Positions 11,848-20,507 of a DNA stretch of 64,000 bases are shown piece by piece (the first letter of the stretch is position 1; the number at the start of each line of letters is the position of its first letter). Origin of the DNA: Perkinsus olseni (lineage: Eukaryota; Perkinsozoa; Perkinsida; Perkinsidae); assembly GCA_013115135.1 (NCBI GenBank), contig JABANP010000159.1:39643-103642 (forward strand), written 5' to 3'. The translations under genes were made by a program, and so were the position numbers. The notes under the pieces are model-generated. The model was not told where the DNA came from and did not search any database. It saw only the letters and a list, made by a program, of their open reading frames with translations.

Positions 11848-13436
11848 ATGTCAAGCTCAAAGTATCTAACCTTGCTGCTCTGCTCCGTCAAAGTACTCAC
11901 TGAAGCCATGGTAGAACATATCGCGGGAGGCCATGTGAGGTTTCAGAGAAGTGCCCTGCGGCCAATCCCCGGAAAATGTCTCGAAAACTTCCATGACACG
12001 TAAGTCTTACGTCGTAAGATTGACTCGAGAAGAACTATCTGAGCCCTATGGCGGCTCTCAGTCATTCCTTTTTTCAGCGAGAATTGCATCCCGATATTCT
12101 GGAACCACATGGTGGTGAGCGCAGCCACTCCTAAGATAACCCAGGAGCTCAGGCGACTGAGGTAAGCGGAGGCCCTGTATGGATTCCTGCCCCATCGAAG
12201 ACTGGTTGAGGGTTCTCTTTGCAGACGAGACGTGAGTGGTGAAACCTATTACACCGTTGAGCTCTACAATGTGGTGTCCTCAGATAAGGGTGAGTGGGTT
12301 CGGGATACTGTAATTGTTGTGACCATAGCAGGGTCGTTCACATATCGATCTCTGTCGTTTCAGGCGCAGTTCACCAGAATCAGCTTCGTGTACTTCCTCA
12401 AGATTATGTCATTCACACCGTCATAGACCAGCCCAATCAAAACCGATCCAGCTACACTCCTCAGCTCACCGTCCACATCGTCGACGATGTGCTGCTCCCC
12501 CATGGGGTACGTGCGACTTCCGAGGCTTCTTCAACTAGGAGAACACAAGAAGACAGTATACCGGGAATGACAAAGTTCAGCTTTGACATGAAGGTCTCCG
12601 ATAGTTTGACGATAACACGTCGTTATTATCGTCATGTGCCCCAAGGCGTCCCGATCAAGGGTATCCTCATTCAGTATCATAGTTGGATGATTACTTGTGA
12701 AACCTGGGAGAAGAGAGTCAAGCCAGTCCCTCTCGCCGATAAGTATGGTTTGATATTGATAATTGCCTGTGGGAGTGAATATGGATGGTACTCGAGTGTC
12801 TTCAGGAGCATCTCTGGATGGAACGCGGGGACCTGCTGCATCCAGAGGAAAGACATCGACGATGTTGAGTACACCAGGATTATCATCAAGAGGGAGAACA
12901 AGAACAACTTGCCAGTCTTTGGTTACGGCCTCAGTAATGGTGGTATGATGGTGGAATCCCTACTGTGCCATAAAGTCATCCAAGGAGCCGTCTCCGTCAG
13001 TGGTGTATTGGCTTTGAACCCTGGTCTACAAGGATCATTCAAGACTTGTGATAGTCTCTACAATGATGCCTCTGTCGGCCCGAAGCCTCCGGTGCCAAGG
13101 GTGACCAGCATACACTGCCTCGATGATGACATCGTTCCCTACAAGGGCTCAGTTGTGAGCCCTCCCGTTCACTCCTATTTCGTAGAGACCCTGTTCCCGC
13201 GGACTAACAGAGATATGAGGCGCTGGGCAGGTAGATTTGGATGCCAGAAGAAGGTGACACGCAAAACTAAGATAGCCAAATGGACAAGACTGAAGGAGTG
13301 GAAGTGCCCAGCAAAGAAGAGGGTTGTCTCTATCAAGAGAATCAACTGTAGGCATTATCATTATACCGCCCACTTACTCATGAAATCTCCCCAATTTGAC
13401 CCCGCTGAGTGGGCGATGAAATTTTTCCTAACCTAA
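11848..13436 (+). CDS. Secreted esterase/PHB depolymerase-like alpha/beta hydrolase, 4 exons, 457 aa
   Basis: Exons 11848-11999, 12078-12161, 12225-12289 and 12364-13436 join in phase through introns of 78, 63 and 74 bp with GTAAGT, GTAAGC and GTGAGT donors and pyrimidine-rich AG acceptors. The N-terminus (SSSKYLTLLLCSV) resembles a signal peptide. The C-terminal 300 residues are an Esterase-PHB-depolymerase-type fold: YYRHVPQGVPIKG near the first strands, GYGLSNGGMM as the G-x-S-x-G nucleophile, SIHCLDDDIVPY as the acid region with the family's D-x-x-V-P pattern, a His-rich segment near CRHYHYTAH as candidate for the catalytic His, and a final DPAEWAMKFF helix. Many cysteines fit an exported enzyme. 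Such enzymes cleave polyesters or feruloyl/acetyl esters, but the substrate here cannot be inferred. The ATG at 11848 is chosen because it begins the signal sequence and matches the start in the broken copy at 149. Confidence 0.8.
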
Positions 13437-13857
13437 GAATGGTCGACCCAGCAGCCGCAGATACACTATAACTATCTGCCACAGAATATTAATCTTTATT
13501 GCGATCTTTTTCTCGTCTTGTTCGAATGGGCCATTCGGTTTCATTCAATGAAACCGCCATTCGGAGTGGCGTTCCTTTCTACTATCGCATCTCTCGTCTT
13601 TTACTCAGAGTATTTTTCGATCGAAGTGTTGAGCTCAGCATGGGGGGGCAGAACAGACCAGGATTTAATGTTTGGCTATAAACTGATAGCTTGACCAAAC
13701 TTCTTCATGCAGTAGTTGTCACTGTTAGAGGAATATCACAATGCTGTCTGTCTCCCAATCTCATGTTCGCACCCTTTCAAGCATGCAAACACTAGTTGGT
13801 TGCTGTACGATCAGCTTTGATGAGATTGGTATGAGTCAGTCCGTATCCATCTCTTAC
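13437..13857. other. Intergenic
   Basis: No supported gene between the esterase stop and the duplicated S33 3' end. Confidence 0.4.
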
Positions 13858-14034
13858 TGATGGGGGAAGGTACTACATTATTCAATTTTTCAACCAGTTG
13901 TGGATGTCCGTCCACTCAGCTGCTGGCCAGGCTAAAATTCTAAAACCGTCCCACGTTGGAGTATATCAGGAAATGATCTCGACAATGGCAAACTCTGATC
14001 GTTGCTGTCCACCAGTATTCGCAGGTAGGACGCT
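13858..14034 (+). pseudogene. Orphan copy of the S33 hydrolase 3' end
   Basis: Matches 8988-9105 closely and keeps the same frame (GGRYYIIQFFNQLWMSV). At the position of the stop codon at 9058-9060 this copy has CAG and continues for more than 30 codons. No upstream hydrolase exons are present here, so this is a truncated duplicate. Confidence 0.65.
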
Positions 14035-14820
14035 ATGCTGTAGGAGTGCCAATATTGGTCCACTTCATATCAATCATCATTATGATAAGTCGATTTTGTA
14101 AGTCAATTTAATTTTTTGCATGGATACGCGAAGTACCTCGTGATAAAATATCCGCTATCCGTCCATGCCCCTGCACGCAGGAGCAAGTCCCTGGGGCGTG
14201 ACGTGGGTCTCGCCTGAATCCGCACGCGTGCGCGAACTCTTCCGAGCCGTGACAAGTTTCGCACCAGAACTCCTGGAGGTCTGGACTACCTAGACGGAAG
14301 TTCCTGACCCGCCTTTCCTCCCGCTTGGGAGGGAGACTGTGGAATAACTTCCCTATTTCTCAGCTGAACGATCCTATGGTTTTCAGCACCTTCCTAGTGG
14401 AGATTTTAATTATATAATGTCAATATTGGTTCGTCCGGATTTTCTCTGGAGAGCAGTAGTGGTTTACTTGTTTCTGAGTAGCAGTGATGCACTAGCCTTT
14501 CGTATTCGATCGTCACTCACGAAAGAATCGGTTGGAGTGGTATCGGATTTTGTTATCGTCTTCAGTGTGCGGTGAGCCTGGCGGAAGTGCATGGTCTGCA
14601 AGTGAAGCAGTTACTGTACTCGAAAGCTCGTCACGAAGTCTGGCAGGAAGCTAGAGGTGTCAGAATAGAAGCTCTGCATGATACTACAGCGTGGGTTGTT
14701 GGACGATCTAGGTTGTGATTTTTTGAGGAATTTCAAGATTTCAAGATTTTCGCGTTGTCTCTCCTGTCTATGTCTTGTGTTGTAGATATGCGTCTTTTAT
14801 AGCAGTTGTCGGTTGCACAT
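14023..14820. repeat. Direct repeat copy 2 (partner 10395-11225), upstream of ATP-grasp gene
   Basis: Same sequence as 10395-11225 with a few differences. It ends about 50 bp before the ATP-grasp start codon, so it probably contains that gene's promoter and leader. The other copy would then carry a duplicated promoter without its gene. Confidence 0.9.
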
Positions 14821-14871
14821 CTTTCTGGGTGTGCTGGACCAATTTTTCTATCAGTTTTTTTGTTTGCTTTA

Positions 14872-16578
14872 ATGAAGACCGAGTTCGAAGAGGCTCAGAA
14901 GGTCGCCGCCAATCGACCTCGCGCAGGCACTTGGGAGTCGCCTCACGCCCGACCATTAACTGCGTATCCGAGTACTCACGAGTTGAACGATTTCGCTCTG
15001 GACGGCGCGTCTACTGACCCCGACAGAGGTGTGGGCCTCGACAACCCCTTCCTTGCTGGCCAATTCTTCCAGACCAGCAAGCTGCCTGACAGTATGACTT
15101 CTGAAGAGCGTGCTAAGCTTGCTCAGTCCTTGGCCCCGACGGCGACCATATGAGATGCTGTCGAAGATCCCGTCCGAGCTGGTTGAGATGGAGACGCCGG
15201 AAGGCCAGGATCTAAGACAGAGGCTGCTGAGAGGCGCTACTGTTGTGTTCTTCTGTGCCGGTTATCCTGGCAAGAAGTTCATCTATCAGAGGGCTGCCGA
15301 GCTTGGCGTGAAGTCGGTTATTATCGACAGTGCTGACTCCTGGTCGAAGGAGCTGGTGGACGAGGGAGTTATCGCTAAGTTCATCGGTCTTGATATGAAC
15401 CAGGCCCTGAGGAGATCTTTAAGCAGTCTGTTGCTGCTATCAAGGCCCTTAAGGACGACCCACTGGTTGGCGAGTGTGAGGGGATCTGTACCTTCGCTGA
15501 TCTCGCGGTGCCTATGGCCTCGAGGTTGGGCGAGGCATTGGGATTGCCTTGCCTGCCGCCGAGCGCAGTGGACAAGACTCGGAACAAGTACGCTACGCGT
15601 GATGCTATGAAGGCCTATGGCATGCCTGTTGTGCGCAACTACCTGATCAAGAACGAGTTGCAGCTCGAGAAAGCGGCTGAGTTTGTTGGTTTCCCGGCGG
15701 TCTTGAAACCGATCTCTGGCGCGGCATCTTTGGGCGTTAAGAAGGTGGACTCGGCAGCTGATTTGGACGCTACTTATCACGAGCTTTCGGCTCTCCTGCT
15801 GGGCCTTCGTGTTTCCTCTGGAGCGCTGGAGCAAGTGGCGGAGAACGACAACGCTAGTGATGATGAGGCCTCCGAGGGTGTGAACGCCAACGAAGTTATC
15901 AGCCTTGATATGGTCCTTGAGGAGTACCTTGATGGTGACGAGGTTGACGTTGATGTGATTATGGATGATGGAAAGTGCCGGTTCTGCTCGGTTAGCGACA
16001 ACGGCCCTACTGTTGAGCCTTACTTTAACGAGAGCTGGGCGGTATTGCCGTCAATGCTGCCTGAGAAGAAGATTCAGGAACTCCAGGACATGGCCATTGA
16101 CGCACTTGTGTCGGTTGGATTCTCTAAGGGCCTCTTCCATGTTGAGGGAAAATACACAAGTCGTGGTCCCAGGCTGATCGAGATCAACTCGAGAATGGGT
16201 GGTGGTCCGGTGCGTATGATTCATCAGCACGTTGAGGGTGTAGACCTTGTCGTTGAACAGCTATTTTTAGCGTGCGGGATCCCTTCGAGACCGCAACCAC
16301 ATGAAGCCAACTGTGCTGTTGCCTACGGCTTCGCTCTCAATGAGCGGTCCGGTGTGATCAAGGATCTCGATTTCATCGATCGTCATGAGGAGTCTTCCCA
16401 TGTGTTGCAATTGGAGCCATTGGTGAAGCCCGGGGAGCATGTTGTTGGCCCGGAGGAGGGCATGCCCACTTGGCTGGCCGAGATTGTTATCAAGGATGAG
16501 ACCAGCGAGAAGGCTAGAGACGAGTGTCAGCGGTTGATGAAAGTGATCGCTGATGAGTGTGCTGAAAGTCTTGTGTAA
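14872..16578 (+). CDS. Carnosine-synthase-like ATP-grasp ligase, about 568 aa, two compensating frameshifts
   Basis: ATG 14872 opens a frame encoding a 90-residue N-terminal region. The conserved sequence then moves by one base near 15135-15145 into another frame (FFCAGYPGKKFIYQRAAELG, an N-terminal alpha/beta domain typical of carnosine-synthase-like ligases) and moves back near 15405-15410 (EEIFKQSVAAIKAL onward). From there it is open to the stop at 16576-16578. The ATP-grasp fold is clear: KPISGAASLGV for the nucleotide-binding loop, VLEEYLDGDEVDVDV, and the Mg-binding end RLIEINSRMGGGPVR, with E and N ligands. Such enzymes join an amino acid to another amine-containing acid using ATP; human CARNS1 makes carnosine. 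The two opposite single-base shifts have no splice signals, so they are indels, either real or from assembly. Confidence 0.8.
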
Positions 16579-16846
16579 TTTTTACTGTTTTTCTCGGGCG
16601 GAAGGTTCCACTGTTGAAATCCTCGAACTTCTGTATGATGATTTGTCTGCTGCTGTATCGATTCTATCGTTTTCGTTGCTAAACTTATATCGCGTTCGAC
16701 TACTACTTTACAAACTGTTATGTTAATCGATCGACTACTTCTTTTCTCTCATCATAATCAAATCAAAATAATTCATTCGAGTTCTTCTGTTGAGTTGTCA
16801 GTCCTCCACGCTAACGGGGCTTGCACTATAACACTGAAGTGAACAG
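16579..16846. other. 3' flank of ATP-grasp gene
   Basis: AT-rich sequence with no supported gene; contains the end of the transcript region. Confidence 0.4.
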
Positions 16847-17018
16847 CTTCGAGCAGCCTGGAAAGATAAGCGGCTTCGAGCAGCCTGGAAAGATAAGCGG
16901 CTTCGAGCAGTCTGGAAAGATAAGCGGCTTCGAGCAGTCTGGAAAGATAAGCGGCTCCGAGCAGCCTGGAAAGATAAGCGGCTTCGAGCAGTCTGGAAAG
17001 ATAAGCGGCTTCGAGCAT
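16847..17018. repeat. 27-bp minisatellite, about 6.4 copies
   Basis: Tandem unit CTTCGAGCAGCCTGGAAAGA followed by TAAGCGG, with C/T variation at one position. It is a multiple of three and stays open in several frames (EQPGKISGF repeats on plus, SRLSFQAAR on minus). It lies about 270 bp after the ATP-grasp stop codon. Confidence 0.9.
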
Positions 17019-17763
17019 CATCAAGTCGACCGGTAATGATGCTACGTATAGCACCCAACGACATATCGTCAGTTGCGACTGATGACACTCATCAAGCGTA
17101 CTAGAGTTCTAAAGAAAGACCTCTGTACCCCAGCAGACATGGTAGTTGATGTAGTAGTGGGAGTATTCGATTAGATCATACTTCCAAACAATCGATATCC
17201 CGAGGTAAGTCCGCAGAGAGACTTGGGTTTGTATTCGTTGATAGACACTCTCAGTCCTAATAGATGACCGCTGACTGGAGTGTGGTGAGTCACAGCCTGT
17301 GGGTCTTTCCACAGCGACCACCGCCTTGTGGTTCGATCTGTCTGGCAGCTCACCGTGAGTTGCTCTCATGTTCGCTGGCTGTTCTGAACAGTCTGTGACA
17401 TATGGACCACACCAGTTCTGCTGGGGGCAACGCAATTCGCATTGCCCTAGCTACCTTGGCCAGTCAGCTACATCTATCCGTCCCATCCTCTACGTCACTG
17501 GGAATTTCATGGCAGTGATCGACTACGGCTGATCGACGAGAGTGAAATTCGGGAAGTAGAGGAATTTTTCGCCCCCGCTCTATCATTTCCATTAAGCTGT
17601 GTTGTCTCGACGATTTCGTCAGCCCTTCCTGTTTCGCCCTCGCATGTTGTGTTGCGGAGAAGTCGGCACTGTCAACCAAAGCAGTACGTTACAATAGAGA
17701 ATAGTCCATCAACGTACAGGAACGAGAGGATGACGATGAGAGATACAGAAACCCTACTCACCA
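17019..17763. other. Intergenic
   Basis: No gene I can support. A short minus-strand frame at 17464-17679 has a plausible but unrecognised sequence. Confidence 0.35.
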
Positions 17764-19014
17764 CTACGCAGTATCACTGTCACCAGCCGTGGTCGACTCG
17801 GAGACCTCGCCCGGCCGCCAGTACTTCGATAAGTAGCAGACGAAGCCTCCAATGATGACCATGCGCCTCTCCAAGAGACATAAACCGTCCACTCCAGCCG
17901 CCGCAGTGTCGAGTCGTTTGTAGCCTTTACTGAGGAGTACACAGCGACCGGTCTCGGGCTTCAGGACCATACTCACGGCGCGAAGTACGCGAGCCATGTC
18001 GGCCTTCTTAAGCTCAGTACGGTTCCCGAACGGCATGTCCGTAACGATCCAGTCGACACTGTCTTCATCCACTAACGTATCGAGATGGGCCGCATCCCAG
18101 TCTCGAGCGTGGACGCTGCTTCCCTCGGCCAAGTGCGATCGGGCGAGCTGGCAGTTCTTGATGGCTTGCGAAGTGGTGGCTCTGTTGATATCACCCGAGA
18201 GAGCATGGACGTTGGTGAAGTTAGTCGCAGCCTCGATTGGTATAGTGGCGAGTCCACCCATAATGTCGAGCATGTTGCCGCGCATGGGATTGCCATCGGT
18301 CGCGAAAAGGAGGAGGAGAAGAGCTACTGATGGCCGCATTTTCGTACAGTGGGGGACCGACCCAAGCTGGAGATCTCGACTCATGTAATCACAGTACGGC
18401 ACCACGTTGAAGTCGGCCTTCTCGGGTCGCGCTAGACTCCCCCGCTGTGGCTTGCCCACGGCAATGCCGATGAAAACGCTGCGGTCAAAGACGATACTGA
18501 CGTACTCCACCTCAGAGTACCCGAGGCTGACGGTCCAAGTCGGGTGCCTCGTGAGCACAGCGTGGCCCATGGTTCTCATGACATCGTAGGACTTGAAGTC
18601 GTGGCGGCCATCCCTGACGCAGGAAGCTCGAAATGCGTGGACGCCCTCGCCGTCGATGCCAACGATCTCCTCGGCAGAGCTCCACTGAGACTGCTCGTAC
18701 ATGATCTCTTCAATTTTCTTGGGCGACATATCGGGAACGTCGAGATCGTATGTGAGTAGAGCTAGAATGGTCTGAGCTACTCGGCACTCCCGAGTGAAGC
18801 GTCGGACGTCCTCCAGAGTGGAGACCTTGACTAGTATCTTACCCATGGAAGCCGCGCCACCACAGGCCTTGCCTTGTGTTAATGCCCACAGTATTTCAAC
18901 TTCCATCTTGATATCCATTTGGCGGATATAGTGGACCGCGAGCTCCTCTAGGCCTCCGGAGACGAGGACGAGCAGGGCGTACTGACATCGGCTGGAGGCC
19001 CCACTGGGCGACAT
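17764..19014 (-). CDS. THUMP-domain tRNA guanine-N2 methyltransferase (Trm14/THUMPD3-like), 416 aa
   Basis: The N-terminal half has the THUMP signature RDGRHDFKSYDVMRTMGHAV and the preceding FRASCV-type strand. The C-terminal half is a Rossmann methyltransferase: MRPSVALLLLLFA then a SAM-binding loop LDIMGGLATIPIEAA (family norm D-P-M-C-G-T-G-T, so this copy is unusual), HALSGDIN, and the catalytic motif IVTDMPFGNR, equivalent to the D-L-P-F-G of THUMPD2/3. Family members methylate guanosine N2 in tRNA. I chose the ATG at 19014 instead of the longer open frame (to 19173), because a polypyrimidine-AG acceptor (CTCTTTCAG, ending at 19023) sits just upstream and the THUMP fold begins here. The extra upstream codons have low similarity to anything. 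Single exon, no lesions. Confidence 0.85.
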   Translation of the reverse strand: MSPSGASSRCQYALLVLVSGGLEELAVHYIRQMDIKMEVEILWALTQGKACGGAASMGKILVKVSTLEDVRRFTRECRVAQTILALLTYDLDVPDMSPKKIEEIMYEQSQWSSAEEIVGIDGEGVHAFRASCVRDGRHDFKSYDVMRTMGHAVLTRHPTWTVSLGYSEVEYVSIVFDRSVFIGIAVGKPQRGSLARPEKADFNVVPYCDYMSRDLQLGSVPHCTKMRPSVALLLLLFATDGNPMRGNMLDIMGGLATIPIEAATNFTNVHALSGDINRATTSQAIKNCQLARSHLAEGSSVHARDWDAAHLDTLVDEDSVDWIVTDMPFGNRTELKKADMARVLRAVSMVLKPETGRCVLLSKGYKRLDTAAAGVDGLCLLERRMVIIGGFVCYLSKYWRPGEVSESTTAGDSDTA

Positions 19015-19022
19015 GGAAGCAA

Positions 19023-19036
19023 CTGAAAGAGTAGTT
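19023..19036 (-). promoter_or_regulatory. Candidate 3' splice acceptor before the methyltransferase start
   Basis: CTACTCTTTCAG on the minus strand, 8 bases before the chosen ATG. It could be a cis acceptor or a spliced-leader trans-splice site. Confidence 0.4.
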
Positions 19037-19422
19037 CTCAGGAAATAGGAACGCACCTCCACTGGGTGTGCTCTAATCTCGTGAAGAATTTGCATGACCC
19101 GAGGTGTAGATCGCCGCCTGCACGATCGCCTGCCACAGCACTTTGCAATCTCGCGGCTGAGACTGCTGCTCAACAGTCACCATTGCGCGACTAACAGTAA
19201 CTGACGGTGGTGCGCAACGCGAAGATTCTCATCTAATGACGTACTCAGCTGTTGGCGTTTAGGCTTTAGCTGTTCATCGTCAGTCTTACGCACTTCTATC
19301 AGCTCCAGTTCGATGGTGCACTACAAAGCCGTCAAACAAAGGCCAAGAGTATCCCCACCGATCAAACGTTTTGCTTCCCGATTTCCCGCATCTTCACGAA
19401 GAGAGACCCGCCGCGTCGGCAG
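19037..19422. other. Upstream region of the methyltransferase gene
   Basis: No separate gene supported. Codons upstream of the chosen start remain open to 19173. Confidence 0.35.
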
Positions 19423-19585
19423 TATCTTAGGTTGAAGCATGCAAGATACACTTTAGGTCGAAGCGTGCAAGATACACCCAGCCGTATCATGGGTTGAACC
19501 ACGCAAAGTAGACCTCGGAGTATCTTAGGTTGAACCATGCAAGATACCCCCGGCGGTATCTTAGGTTGAAGCGTGCAAGATACAA
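19423..19585. repeat. Degenerate ~36-bp tandem repeat, about 4.5 copies
   Basis: Units resemble GTATCTTAGGTTGAACCATG followed by CAAGATACCCCCGGCG. Each contains GTATCTT and its complement AAGATAC about 15 bases apart, so every unit can form a small hairpin. Confidence 0.8.
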
Positions 19586-20470
19586 AATAGGTCAACTAGG
19601 AGCACGGGATCACGAAATCGATCAACCAAGTGACCTTCATTGATCTCAGATGGCTTCTTCTATTCTCAATGTAAGGAGTGACAAGCGAAGGGTTGAATCT
19701 GAAGCTATAGCGAAAACAACGTTTTCTTTAATTTCAGGAGAGACATGCGTCAACCGCCCCCTCGGCGGCCCCTTCTCGAAGCTCACACTGCTTACTACCC
19801 CATCTACCAACGCAGCTTGCCAACACAATGATGTGACAATAGTGAACACAACGTGGTGTGCGTCGTCTCTACAAGATATCTTCCAAGCTTAGCATTCACT
19901 TCGTTGCTATTCGTTATTGGTCGCTGTTGTCAAATCGATTGTTGTTGTGTGGGCGTGCGCCATGTGATCAGTTGCCCGATGGTGTTTCCGCAATGTGTGT
20001 GTTGCTCGTGACATAGATGTTGGTTGTTCGTGTGTATGGAAGCTGTGCCTCTCTGTTTGAATCTGACGACTGGATCCACCGTCGAAATCGTTGATCGAGT
20101 GGGCCGCGGTCTACGCAAGGAGTGGTGTTGTGTCGTTAATGTGGCTGACGTGAGCCCGTGGGAACCGCACGGTGTGAGCCGAAGCGTACGGCAGAAGTAA
20201 CTCAAAGCAAGCTCGCGGAAGGTCATAGGGTGGGGGAGGAGGGTTCGACACGCGGTCTAGGGATTTTCTGTGTGATTTTCGTAGCTTGCTCAAGCTTTGT
20301 GTTCGGTGTCTCCTCTCCCTCGCCTCGCTGTGAACTGTGTTCTTTCATAGCTGTTGGCCGGCTGTTCGCATCATTTCTTCCCTCTCTGACATAGTGGACG
20401 TGTGAACTGTTTCTGTAGAATGTGATGCGAATCTTGTTTGGGAATAACGTATGATGTAACGTAAGGCTAA
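19586..20470. other. Upstream region of the first fumarate reductase fusion gene
   Basis: No firm gene. At 19671-19737 there is an intron-like stretch (GTAAGG to TTTAATTTCAG) after a short ATG-initiated frame at 19650, but the spliced frame is only about 39 codons and unconvincing. Confidence 0.3.
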
Positions 20471-20484
20471 TGACTTGATTTCAG
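20471..20484 (+). promoter_or_regulatory. Candidate splice (possibly spliced-leader) acceptor upstream of fusion gene 1
   Basis: TGACTTGATTTCAG ends 23 bases before the ATG at 20508, with a CTAATGAC branch-like motif just before. It is either the end of a 5' UTR intron or a trans-splice acceptor. Confidence 0.4.
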
Positions 20485-20507
20485 TTCGATTGAACTTCTA
20501 CAACACC

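Noticed and set aside
16847..17018. CRISPR-like array
   Set aside because: The units are head-to-tail 27-bp repeats with no unique spacers, in a eukaryotic context.
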